Positions 7,816 through 15,516 of a DNA stretch of 19,552 nucleotides are shown here, one piece after another (position 1 is the stretch's first letter; the number at the start of each line of letters is the position of its first letter). The position numbers and the translations under genes are program-made. Source of the DNA: CAIVPM01 sp049242885 (GTDB lineage Bacteria; Bacteroidota; Bacteroidia; Chitinophagales; Chitinophagaceae); contig JBMLOQ010000034.1 of NCBI GenBank assembly GCA_049242885.1, positions 1-19,552 on the forward strand. The letters run 5' to 3'. The notes under the pieces are model-generated. The model was not told where the DNA came from. It did not search any database and saw only the letters and a program-made list of their open reading frames with translations.

Positions 7816-8604
7816 ATGGTTCAGGCATATAATTTTTTAGCATCTTGGCAATTGTTTCCAGAAAAATGCAACTATCAATTTGGCACAACACCAAAAAGTG
7901 GAATATACAAAATTGATTCTTTACAACAAGGTAAGCTGTTAGGTTTTACTTTAAACTGGATAAGTCAAGATGGCGAAGCATTTTACAGTCAATACAATGT
8001 ATTACCTAACGGAGAAAAACAACCCTTTGATAATCAGGATTTTGCCGATTCTATTACTGCTGAAATTGTAAATGCCAGCACTCTGTGTATTGCTTTCTAT
8101 AAAGAAGATAAAGAAATATTAAAAGTAACACACGAAATTTTAGCTAATGGTTTTTTAAAGCTATCGCAACAAGGTATTAAAGTAGATGGTGAAAGTTTTA
8201 TAAATGTTGAAGTTTACCATAAACAATTAAGTGTATTGCCTTATGCATCGTCTGCTGGAAGTGTTGCCATTCGCCCAACAAAAGAAGGTGTAATAAAACA
8301 CAAGGCTTTAGCAGCCATGGAAGAACAAACAAACATGCACTTAAATCAAATAAAAGAGCAAATTGAATTACTAGCAAGGCAAGCCCAAGACATAAGAAAA
8401 CGAAGAGAACTAAGTATGATGATTTATGAAGCCAAACTAAACTTTAAACCACAAATTGGGCAAACTTATCATTTGTACGAACGTAGAGACGATTCTCACA
8501 TTCTATCGCTAGTAGCACCTACAGAATGGGGCGGTGCAGGACCCTTTAAGCAGTTTGTAAGTAGTGTGCAATTATTGGCAGATCATACATGGAAAGAAGT
8601 TTAA
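7816..8604 (+). CDS. Protein with C-terminal DUF2452 domain and uncharacterised N-terminal domain
   Basis: The 262-residue protein has two parts. Residues about 138-262 match what I recall of DUF2452: LPYASSAGSVAIRP (141-154), an amphipathic helix with EEQTNMHLNQIKEQIELLAR (169-188), then IGQTYHLYERRDD (214-226), SLVAPTEWG (231-239) and LLADHTWK (253-260). The function of DUF2452 is unknown. Residues about 1-135 look like an all-beta domain with alternating short strands, reminiscent of a lipocalin-like or heme-binding beta barrel; I cannot assign a family. No signal peptide or membrane segment is visible, so the protein is probably cytoplasmic. It is transcribed alone; the next gene starts 67 bases later. 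Confidence 0.65.
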   Translation: MVQAYNFLASWQLFPEKCNYQFGTTPKSGIYKIDSLQQGKLLGFTLNWISQDGEAFYSQYNVLPNGEKQPFDNQDFADSITAEIVNASTLCIAFYKEDKEILKVTHEILANGFLKLSQQGIKVDGESFINVEVYHKQLSVLPYASSAGSVAIRPTKEGVIKHKALAAMEEQTNMHLNQIKEQIELLARQAQDIRKRRELSMMIYEAKLNFKPQIGQTYHLYERRDDSHILSLVAPTEWGGAGPFKQFVSSVQLLADHTWKEV

Positions 8605-8671
8605 TTTCATAAGAAATTGTTAATGAATAGCATAAGCCTTAGTTTAGCATGATAATTGAAATATTACTTGT

Positions 8672-9301
8672 ATGTATAAAGTTTATCTATTTATTATATT
8701 AATTTGTTGCAAAACTACATTTACATTTTCGCAACAAAGGGTTGTTGCAGAATGTACTATTGAATACAAGGCTTTGCTAGACAGCACATCTAATAAAGAA
8801 GAAGCCAATGCATTACAAAACAGCACTAAAATTGTGTATATAAAAGGTAATGATGCCAGAACAGATTTAATAAGTAATGCTTTTACCCAATCGGTTATTT
8901 ACGACAAAACAAATAATTTGGTTACTATACTAAGAGAGTTTGGGGCAAACAAAGTGCTTACAAAACTTACTAAAACACAATGGCAAGAAAAAAATAAAAA
9001 GTACGAGGGCTATTCTTTACAAAACACCAGTGAAACTAAAAACATTTTGGGATATAGTTGCACAAAAGCTTATTTGCAAACTAAAGAAGGACTTCAAATC
9101 TTAATTTATTACACTCAAAGTATAGTTCCTAGTGTTAAGGATTTTGAGTATCAGTTTAAAGATGTTCCAGGCTTTGTATTGGCCTATGAAATTGCCGAAG
9201 GCGATAAAAAAATATTTTATACAGCTACAAAAATTAATTTAAGTCCTGTACAAGCATCAAAATTTACTATACCAACTTCTGGATATAGAATTTTACAGTA
9301 A
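8672..9301 (+). CDS. Secreted GLPGLI-like (DUF4412-like) protein
   Basis: The 209-residue protein begins with a clear signal peptide (about residues 1-20, with cleavage probably near the SQQ at 20-22), so it is exported to the periplasm or surface. The rest is an all-beta pattern. The block NILGYSCTKA (124-133) followed 30 residues later by DVPGFVL (164-170) corresponds to the 'I.GY.C.KA ... GLPGLIL' signature of the Bacteroidota GLPGLI family, with VPGF replacing LPGL. These proteins have no known enzymatic activity. It sits just before the BlaI/M56 pair on the same strand, but the 74-base gap contains that operon's own operator, so it is probably a separate unit. Confidence 0.6.
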   Translation: MYKVYLFIILICCKTTFTFSQQRVVAECTIEYKALLDSTSNKEEANALQNSTKIVYIKGNDARTDLISNAFTQSVIYDKTNNLVTILREFGANKVLTKLTKTQWQEKNKKYEGYSLQNTSETKNILGYSCTKAYLQTKEGLQILIYYTQSIVPSVKDFEYQFKDVPGFVLAYEIAEGDKKIFYTATKINLSPVQASKFTIPTSGYRILQ

Positions 9302-9346
9302 TTAAACTGAAAGAAAACTTTTACTTTTTATTTACAAATAATTTTT

Positions 9347-9374
9347 TACTTTCGTACGAATAAAATCGTACAAT
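9347..9374 (+). promoter_or_regulatory. Candidate BlaI operator overlapping the -7 region of its own gene
   Basis: TTCGTACGAA (9351-9360) is a perfect 10-base palindrome. A second copy of its core, TCGTACAAT, lies at 9366-9374, so the TCGTAC units start 14 bases apart and the second ends two bases before the ATG. The first overlaps a -7-like box, TACTTTCG (9347-9354; one mismatch to TAnnTTTG). A repressor bound here would block transcription of the downstream BlaI/M56 operon, as known BlaI/MecI proteins do for their own operons. Known BlaI sites contain TACA/TGTA half-sites, and GTAC is similar but not identical. The assignment is inference from position and symmetry. Confidence 0.5.
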
Positions 9375-9375
9375 A

Positions 9376-9753
9376 ATGTCTGTACATACAAAACCCACAG
9401 AAAGTGAGTTAGATATTTTAAAAATTCTTTGGGAAAAAAAAGAGTGTAGCGTAAGAGAAGTGCATAATATACTTGCAGCTAATAAAGATGTAGGCTATAC
9501 TACTACACTTAAATTGATGCAAATAATGCATGATAAGGGTATTGTAACACGAAACGACAAACAAAAAATACACCTTTACACTCCCTTACTTAAACAAGAA
9601 GACACCCAACAACAATTTGTAGGAAAGATGGTACATACATTGTTTAATGGCAATGCCTCCCAACTTGTATTACACACATTAGGAAACGGCAATCATACCT
9701 CTGAAGAGCTGGATGAAATTCAAAGTTTATTAGATAGTTTAAAACATAAATAG
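9376..9753 (+). CDS. BlaI/MecI-family transcriptional repressor
   Basis: The 125-residue protein is the typical size for the Penicillinase_R (BlaI/MecI) family. An N-terminal winged-helix domain (about residues 7-70) includes SELDILKILWEKKECSVREV (10-29) and the recognition region YTTTLKLMQIMHDKGIV (41-57). The C-terminal helices (about 75-125) are the dimerisation part. The classical protein represses beta-lactamase genes until a BlaR1 protease triggers its cleavage. The M56 gene starts 6 bases after this stop. No beta-lactamase or PBP2a gene is in the window, so the regulated genes are unknown; autoregulation through the operator overlapping its promoter is likely. Confidence 0.92.
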   Translation: MSVHTKPTESELDILKILWEKKECSVREVHNILAANKDVGYTTTLKLMQIMHDKGIVTRNDKQKIHLYTPLLKQEDTQQQFVGKMVHTLFNGNASQLVLHTLGNGNHTSEELDEIQSLLDSLKHK

Positions 9754-9759
9754 CAATTC

Positions 9760-11178
9760 ATGTTTTCATATACTAATATAGTTAACGCATTAGCACAAAG
9801 CATTTGGCAATTTGCTCTAATACTATTGTTTTATTATTTATGCAAGTTTTTAATTAAAAACAATAAAGCAGTTTATACAATTGCTGTGACTTTGCAGTTT
9901 TTAGGATTTACATGGTTTTTAAAAACTATTTTTTTTCATAATAGCAGTTTTACTCCTTTAAATAATTCAATAATAGACGGTTTTATTTCTAGCAATTTGT
10001 TTTCTTATTTAGGATTTGCATATATAATTATTGTTGGGATTTTATTAATTCGCTTATCAATTAAATTTTCAACTTTACAAAAACAGCAAAACAACTTTAT
10101 AGTATATGATAAAATTGATGAACTATATAACTTTATAAAGCCTTATTTGGCAAATAAAAATGTTGTAATTAAAATTAGCAATGCCATATCGAGCCCCATT
10201 ACCTATGGATTTTTTAAACCGATAATTGTATTACCATTTTCTTTATGTAACTCACTTACAAATAAAGAAATGGAAATGGTATTGCTTCACGAAATTGCCC
10301 ATATACTTAGAAATGATTATGCTATAAACTTGTTATTAAAAGTTGTTGATACATTTTTATTTTTTAACCCATTTTCAAAAATTTTATTAAAAGAAATTGA
10401 GCAAGAAAGAGAGTTTTGCTGCGATGATTGGGTGCTTAAAAAAGTACCAGAAAATATACTGTATGCACAAACTTTATTTGCTGTAGCAAAACATCATCAA
10501 GCACAAAAAACAGTTGCATTAGTACAAGCATTTGCCCAACCACATTATTTGTTGCAAAGAATAAAAAGGGTTACAAAAACAGGCATGGATTTTAACAAAT
10601 TAAATACTAAACAAGTTCTTATGATGAGCTTTGTTTTACTTATTGCTTTAGGCACTAGTTTTTTTACAAATAACCCATCAAAAGTTGAAGAAATAACAAC
10701 TCAAACTATTAGTAAACCTGATTTAAAGAATCTCAAAAAAGATAAGAATACACCTAAGGCTTTTTCTGCAATAAAAAATACTAGAACAGTAAAAAAACAA
10801 CCAAACACGTATAATAGTTATAATTCAAAAAAAGTATTGCAAACAACAAAATATACAACTATTGATAAACAAAGGCTGAAAGATGGGTTTCAATTTCTAA
10901 GTGAATTGGCAAAAGAAAATGTGGTAATAAAAAACTTAATTGAAACTAATCCAACATTACAAGCAGTAAATATTAATAATACTGAAACTGATTTTGAAGT
11001 AACAAAAGCAATAAATGCAAAGAATATTAAGCCTACACAAGCCTCTAGGTATTTTTATTTACCAGCAAGCAAAACTTCTAAAGCCAAAATGATTACAATA
11101 ACTGTTGTTGAAAAGGACAATAATGATAAAAAAGTTATCATTGATATTGAAGAAATTGAGGCTAGCCAACGATCTTAA
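9760..11178 (+). CDS. M56-family (BlaR1/MecR1-like) membrane metalloprotease
   Basis: The 472-residue membrane protein has membrane segments at about 13-33, 38-58, 81-100 and 285-302. Between the third and fourth, facing the cytoplasm, sits the gluzincin site: zinc ligands in HEIAH (177-181) and the downstream EFCCD (218-222). This M56 domain is expected to cleave or trigger loss of the partner BlaI. Residues 303-472 would be periplasmic; they are Lys-, Thr- and Asn-rich and lack the penicillin-binding SxxK/SxN/KTG pattern of BlaR1. It is therefore probably not a beta-lactam sensor, and what it senses is unknown. It ends 12 bases before the convergent gldE stop. Confidence 0.87.
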   Translation: MFSYTNIVNALAQSIWQFALILLFYYLCKFLIKNNKAVYTIAVTLQFLGFTWFLKTIFFHNSSFTPLNNSIIDGFISSNLFSYLGFAYIIIVGILLIRLSIKFSTLQKQQNNFIVYDKIDELYNFIKPYLANKNVVIKISNAISSPITYGFFKPIIVLPFSLCNSLTNKEMEMVLLHEIAHILRNDYAINLLLKVVDTFLFFNPFSKILLKEIEQEREFCCDDWVLKKVPENILYAQTLFAVAKHHQAQKTVALVQAFAQPHYLLQRIKRVTKTGMDFNKLNTKQVLMMSFVLLIALGTSFFTNNPSKVEEITTQTISKPDLKNLKKDKNTPKAFSAIKNTRTVKKQPNTYNSYNSKKVLQTTKYTTIDKQRLKDGFQFLSELAKENVVIKNLIETNPTLQAVNINNTETDFEVTKAINAKNIKPTQASRYFYLPASKTSKAKMITITVVEKDNNDKKVIIDIEEIEASQRS

Positions 11179-11190
11179 AAGCAAGGATAA

Positions 11191-12546
11191 TTATATATTT
11201 TCTTCTGCTTTTGGTTGTTCTTGCAAATGAATAGGGCTAATGGTTACTTTAACTTTATTAATTCTATGCTTTACTAATTCTAGAACCATAAATTTAAAGT
11301 CGCCACACACTACTACTTGCTTATCTTTTGGTATTTCTCCAGCTATTTCTAAGATTAATCCTGCTAAAGAATCACTTTCGCCAATTACAGTATCAAAAGT
11401 ATCTAATGGAAGTTCCATAAACTTACATACATCGTTAATCATGGTTCTTCCTTCGAAAATATAATTGTACTCATCTAGCTTTTTGTGGGTACTTTCTTCT
11501 TCGTCAAATTCATCTTTAATTTCGCCAATTACTTCTTCTAAAATATCTTCTAAAGTTACAATACCACTTGTACCGCCAAACTCATCTACCACCACTGCAA
11601 AGTGAATTCGTTTTTGCTGAAACTCCTGAAGCAAATCTTCTATCAATTTTTGTTCATGTACAAAAAAAGCATTTCGTAGCAGTCCATACCAATTAAAATC
11701 ATCCGCTTCGTTTAGGTATGGCAACACATCTTTTGTATGTATTACACCAACTACTTGGTCTAAATCTTCTTTGTAAACTGGTAATCTACTATAGTGTAAG
11801 TCGGCAATTTGACTAATTACGGTTTTAAAATCACTTTCATAATCAATTCCATGCACATCCATCCTAGCCTTCATTATTTGCTTTACAGTAATGGTATTAA
11901 AGTCCAAAATTCCCTTTAATATATTTTTCTCACTTTCTTCTTCATAAGTAATATCAATGGCATGGCTCATTTCATCGTTACTTATTACCCCAGATGATTT
12001 TGAAGATAATCTTTTTTCAATTGCATCACTAGTTTCTACCAACCAAATACTAGAACTTTTAAAAATATAATTTACTGTATCAATTAATGGGGCTACTTGC
12101 TTGGCAAATCGAATGTTGTTTTGGTTTGCCATTACTTTTGGCATCACCTCGCAAAACAATAATAGCAAAGAGGTAACTAAAACTACTTTCACAAAAAATT
12201 CCAATAAAAAAATAGGAATATGTATAAATTGCTCTAGCAATAAATTTGAAATTACAATTACACCAATATTTAGCAAACAATTGGCAATAAGCATTGTACC
12301 CAGTAAAATTTTTGGTCTTTCTAAAAGATCAACAATTTTTTTGTAAATAGCATCTGGCTTAGTTTTTAGGAGATTAATGTCTTTGTAATTAAGCGAAAAA
12401 AAAGCCACTTCTGCACCGGCTATCATAAAATTTAAAGCCATTAAACAAAGTAGCAAAAGAACCAAGGCAGTAGTGCCTTGAGTGTTGATATTAAGTAGAA
12501 TTAAGAGACTCGAATGATAGTCCAAAATAAAAAGTTTCGTGAACAA
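11191..12546 (-). CDS. gldE: GldE-type CNNM (DUF21)/CBS-domain membrane protein
   Basis: The 451-residue protein has the layout of the CorC/HlyC-type 'hemolysin' family. A DUF21/CNNM membrane domain (about 25-190; it includes the AGAEVAFFSLN segment, 43-53) is followed by a CBS pair (about 222-345, with SRLPVYKE at 253-260 and DEFGGTSGIVTLEDILEEVI at 321-340) and a C-terminal CorC_HlyC domain (about 355-438). Members may move Mg2+ or other divalent cations. In Bacteroidota the homologue next to ssb is GldE, needed for gliding and type IX secretion in Flavobacterium, usually with the lipoprotein gene gldD downstream. Here gldD is absent and the next gene is the convergent M56 protease. The frame opens with TTG at 12546, and no in-frame ATG lies upstream of the membrane domain, so the start is uncertain. 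Confidence 0.82.
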   Translation of the reverse strand: MFTKLFILDYHSSLLILLNINTQGTTALVLLLLCLMALNFMIAGAEVAFFSLNYKDINLLKTKPDAIYKKIVDLLERPKILLGTMLIANCLLNIGVIVISNLLLEQFIHIPIFLLEFFVKVVLVTSLLLLFCEVMPKVMANQNNIRFAKQVAPLIDTVNYIFKSSSIWLVETSDAIEKRLSSKSSGVISNDEMSHAIDITYEEESEKNILKGILDFNTITVKQIMKARMDVHGIDYESDFKTVISQIADLHYSRLPVYKEDLDQVVGVIHTKDVLPYLNEADDFNWYGLLRNAFFVHEQKLIEDLLQEFQQKRIHFAVVVDEFGGTSGIVTLEDILEEVIGEIKDEFDEEESTHKKLDEYNYIFEGRTMINDVCKFMELPLDTFDTVIGESDSLAGLILEIAGEIPKDKQVVVCGDFKFMVLELVKHRINKVKVTISPIHLQEQPKAEENI

Positions 12547-12610
12547 TAGTGCTAATATAGATTAATTATTAGCTAGGCAAAAATATGGGTTAATTATTGT
12601 AGAAGAAATT

Positions 12611-13033
12611 TTAAAATGGCATGTTATCTTCTGGGCTACCATTTGTTTCTAAATCTCCATTAAGATTTGCATCAAAAGCATCTTGGCTAAAAGTGTCCTC
12701 ATGTCGTTTTTCGAGCATTACAAAGTTATCTGCAACAACTTCTGTAGAAAATTTTTTGTTACCTTCTTTATCTTCCCATGCCCTTGTTCTTAATCTCCCC
12801 TCAATATAAATTAAGCTTCCCTTTTTTAAACATTTTACAGCAAGTTCTGCTAATCCACGCCATAAAACAACGGTATGCCATTCTGTTTTTGAATGAGATT
12901 TGCCATCTCGGTCTTTAAAACTTTCTGTGGTAGCCAAAGGAAATTTTACTACGGCAATGTTTCCCTCTAGTAAATTGTAATCAGGATCTTTTCCTAAATT
13001 GCCAACTAGAATAACTTTGTTTACACCTCTCAT
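12611..13033 (-). CDS. ssb: Single-stranded DNA-binding protein
   Basis: SSB coats single-stranded DNA during replication and repair and recruits partners through its C-terminal tip. This 140-residue protein has an OB-fold over about residues 1-107, beginning with MRGVNKVILVGNLGKDPD (1-18) and including TEWHTVVLWRGLAELA (50-65) and the IEGRLRTRAWEDKEG segment (77-91). A short acidic linker then leads to the protein-interaction tip EDNMPF (135-140), which corresponds to the common DDDIPF end. It is 53 bases downstream of the MurC-like gene and 64 bases upstream of gldE on the same strand. The ssb-gldE order is conserved in Bacteroidota. Confidence 0.96.
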   Translation of the reverse strand: MRGVNKVILVGNLGKDPDYNLLEGNIAVVKFPLATTESFKDRDGKSHSKTEWHTVVLWRGLAELAVKCLKKGSLIYIEGRLRTRAWEDKEGNKKFSTEVVADNFVMLEKRHEDTFSQDAFDANLNGDLETNGSPEDNMPF

Positions 13034-13086
13034 GGTTAAATTTTTTTAGATTGCATAAAATTAAAGGAAAATATTGAAAACTTAAT

Positions 13087-14457
13087 TTACAACTCATCAA
13101 AAACATTTTGTGCAAACTGTGCTAAGCTAGGATCTCTTGCACCCATTAACAAAAGAACAGAATTGTTTTGGAGCAAATGCTTTATGTTTTTTGTCAAATT
13201 ATTTCTATCTTCTATAAATATGGCATTACAGCCCTTAGATTTTAAATCTTCAACTAAATCGTTGGCACTAATATCTTTAACAGCTGTACCTCCAGCATAA
13301 AAAATTTCACTCATTACAATTGTATCTGTTGGTCTTAATACAGTTGCCAACTCGTGTACAAAATCGTTTCTTAAAAATCGTGTAGGACCATAGCCATGGG
13401 GTTGAAACCAAGCCACCACATTTTTACTTACTGCTTGTACACCTTTAATTGCTGCAGCACATTTTGCAGGATTGTGAGCATAATCATCAATTACCAAAAC
13501 AGTATGCTTTGTACCCAAAATTTGGTTTCTACGATAAATGCCTTTATATGCTTTTATTGCTTTGGCAGATGTGTTTAAATTTACACCACACAAACTAGCC
13601 ACAGCACTTGCAGCCAAGGCATTTTCTACATTGTGAACTCCAAAGGTATTTATACTAAATGCAGTTTGGTTTATAGTAAAATTTACTGCAAAACCATTAG
13701 GCTGAATGTCTGTTGCAGCATAGCCCACATTTGTAAGCTCTAGTCCAAAATCATAGTGCTTATTTAATGAAAACTTAGCTGCATGTTCATTACTTTGGTT
13801 TACTACAAATTGTTTAGAATTTGATTTGAATATGTTAAAAATTTCGTACAGCTCTTCAATTTCTTTATGATCTTTATCAATATTTAATAGCACACCAATT
13901 TGGGGTTCATAATATACAATACTACCATCACTTTCGTCTGCTTCAATAACAAGCCAATCACCATTGCCAACCCAAGCATTTCCAATTAATCCTTTTTCTT
14001 GCAGGCGTACTAATCCTGCACCACTAATAATGCTTGGTTGTAATCCTGCTACTTCTAAAATATCAAACAACATGGCTGTTGTGGTACTTTTTCCACTTGT
14101 GCCTCCAATCGCAATTGTTTTTTTGGTTTTGCTTATAAGCGTTAATAATTGAGAACGTTTTAAAATGGTAATGCCTAAAGTCTTTGCTTTTTGCACTTCA
14201 ATATTTGTATCTTCTACCGCAGTACTTATAACTACTACATCAATTGAAGCATCAATTCCGCTAGCATCTTGTGCAAAACATTGAATGCCAAATTGTGTAA
14301 GTTGTTGTTGAATTTCGTTGGTTGTACTGTTGCCAAAATATCTATCACTTCCACTTACATGTTTACCAATACCTTTACAGTATTGTGCTAAAGCACTCAT
14401 ACCCGTACCGGCCACTCCTATAAAAAATATTTTATTGTATTGTTGTAAAGATTCCAC
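13087..14457 (-). CDS. Mur ligase of the MurC/Mpl type with an atypical P-loop
   Basis: MurC joins L-alanine to UDP-MurNAc; Mpl joins recycled tripeptide to it. The 456-residue protein has all three Mur ligase domains. Seen motifs are the N-terminal FIGVAGTGMSALA (12-24), P-loop GGTSGKSTT (118-126), EADESDGS (172-179), NIDKDH (192-197), FGVHNVENALA (272-282), RR (309-310), DDYAHNP (324-330) and FQPHGYGPTR (351-360), ending in a GARDPSL block instead of the MurC GAGD(I). The usual P-loop is GTHGKTTT, so this one is changed (SGKS). It lies away from the dcw cell-division cluster where the main murC normally sits, so it is probably a second Mur ligase. Whether it acts on alanine or a recycled peptide cannot be decided. 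It is in an operon with the upstream MDR reductase (11-base gap). Confidence 0.72.
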   Translation of the reverse strand: MESLQQYNKIFFIGVAGTGMSALAQYCKGIGKHVSGSDRYFGNSTTNEIQQQLTQFGIQCFAQDASGIDASIDVVVISTAVEDTNIEVQKAKTLGITILKRSQLLTLISKTKKTIAIGGTSGKSTTTAMLFDILEVAGLQPSIISGAGLVRLQEKGLIGNAWVGNGDWLVIEADESDGSIVYYEPQIGVLLNIDKDHKEIEELYEIFNIFKSNSKQFVVNQSNEHAAKFSLNKHYDFGLELTNVGYAATDIQPNGFAVNFTINQTAFSINTFGVHNVENALAASAVASLCGVNLNTSAKAIKAYKGIYRRNQILGTKHTVLVIDDYAHNPAKCAAAIKGVQAVSKNVVAWFQPHGYGPTRFLRNDFVHELATVLRPTDTIVMSEIFYAGGTAVKDISANDLVEDLKSKGCNAIFIEDRNNLTKNIKHLLQNNSVLLLMGARDPSLAQFAQNVFDEL

Positions 14458-14468
14458 TTTTGTAATTA

Positions 14469-15461
14469 TTAAAGTTGTAATAAAAGTTTGCCATTGTTGG
14501 CTCCTGTAAAGAGCATTTGCAAAGTTGTGGCAAAGTTTTCTAAGCCTTCAATTTTATGTTCTCGATACTTAACTTTACCCTCTTGTATCCAATTGCTAAT
14601 ATCGTTTATTGCTTCTTGAGCCCTGTAAAAATAATCTAAAACAATAATGCCACTTAGCGTACCCCTAGCACTTACAATTTTCATATAGTTTTTTAAGCCA
14701 TTAAACTGTGCATCATTGTATTGAGATATGGCACCACATACAACAACCCTTGCTCCTATTGCTAGATTTAGAAGAGCGTCATCTAAAGTTTGTCCTCCTA
14801 CATTATCAAAATAAATATTAATACCATTAGGTGATAGTTGTTTTATAGATTTTGCTACATCTTCATTTTTATAATCAATACAAGCATCAAACCCAAGTTC
14901 GTGTTTTACATAGTTGCACTTATCTGCACCACCAGCAATTCCAATTACATTACACCCTTTAATTTTAGCAATTTGCCCAACTAAACTACCCACCATTCCT
15001 GCAGCACCACTAACCAGCACTGTTTCACCAAGTTGTGGCTTGCCCTTGTCGAGCAACCCAAAATAAGCAGTTAAACCAGGCATTCCTAAAATACCTAAAT
15101 ACCAACTTAATGGAAAATTGCTTGATTCAATTTTTTGTACATTTTTTCCGTCTGTTAAAAAATATTCTTGTACACCAAATAAGCCCTGTACTTTTTGCCC
15201 AACTTTAAAATCGATATTTTTAGATTCTACTACTTCGCCCACAGCAAATGCTCTCATAACTGTATTTAATTCAACCCCTTTTATATAAGTTGTGCCTTCG
15301 TTCATCCATCCTCGCATTGCAGGATCAAGTGAAATAAATTTATTTTTAATAATCAGTTCACCATCTAGTAAACTGCTTAAAGCAATTTCTTTTAGTTCAA
15401 AATGTTCTTCACGTACAATTCCTTTAGGCCTTTGTACAAGTAAAATTTGTTTATTCATCAT
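14469..15461 (-). CDS. NADP-dependent zinc-independent MDR oxidoreductase (PTGR/CurA-like)
   Basis: The 330-residue protein has the family layout: a GroES-like N-terminal domain (about 1-125), then a Rossmann domain with LVSGAAGMVGSLVGQIAK (149-166) and NVIGIAGGADK (171-181), then YFDNVGG (217-223). Zinc-binding Cys/His residues of alcohol dehydrogenases are absent, which marks the leukotriene B4 12-hydroxydehydrogenase/prostaglandin reductase group. These enzymes reduce the C=C bond of alpha,beta-unsaturated aldehydes and ketones with NADPH. The FISLDPAMRGWM motif (42-53) fits this group. Two ATG codons lie in tandem (15459-15461 and 15456-15458) and either could start the protein. The exact substrate is unknown. 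Confidence 0.85.
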   Translation of the reverse strand: MMNKQILLVQRPKGIVREEHFELKEIALSSLLDGELIIKNKFISLDPAMRGWMNEGTTYIKGVELNTVMRAFAVGEVVESKNIDFKVGQKVQGLFGVQEYFLTDGKNVQKIESSNFPLSWYLGILGMPGLTAYFGLLDKGKPQLGETVLVSGAAGMVGSLVGQIAKIKGCNVIGIAGGADKCNYVKHELGFDACIDYKNEDVAKSIKQLSPNGINIYFDNVGGQTLDDALLNLAIGARVVVCGAISQYNDAQFNGLKNYMKIVSARGTLSGIIVLDYFYRAQEAINDISNWIQEGKVKYREHKIEGLENFATTLQMLFTGANNGKLLLQL

Positions 15462-15465
15462 ACAT

Positions 15466-15473
15466 CAAAAATA
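15466..15473 (-). promoter_or_regulatory. Candidate -7 box for the MDR reductase, 4 bases before the start codon
   Basis: On the minus strand TATTTTTG matches the Bacteroidota consensus TAnnTTTG exactly and is followed by ATGT and then the tandem ATG codons. As with gltX, this would give a leaderless or nearly leaderless transcript. I see no -33 element at the normal distance (the nearest TTG is about 25 bases upstream). Confidence 0.35.
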
Positions 15474-15486
15474 TGTAAATGATGTG

Positions 15487-15494
15487 TAGGTTTG
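15487..15494 (+). promoter_or_regulatory. Candidate -7 box for the alpha/beta-hydrolase-like gene
   Basis: TAGGTTTG is an exact TAnnTTTG match in the 55-base divergent gap and lies 22 bases before the start codon. It would give a short leader. It is not paired with a recognisable -33 element. Confidence 0.35.
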
Positions 15495-15516
15495 TAAGCA
15501 ATTATAAATATATAAG

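Noticed and set aside
9760..11178. M56 protein as a true BlaR1 beta-lactam receptor
   Set aside because: The C-terminal part lacks the SxxK, SxN and KTG motifs of a penicillin-binding sensor domain.
13087..14457. Mur ligase as the main housekeeping MurC
   Set aside because: The P-loop and C-terminal motifs deviate and no dcw-cluster neighbours (murG, ftsQ) are present; the name was left open.
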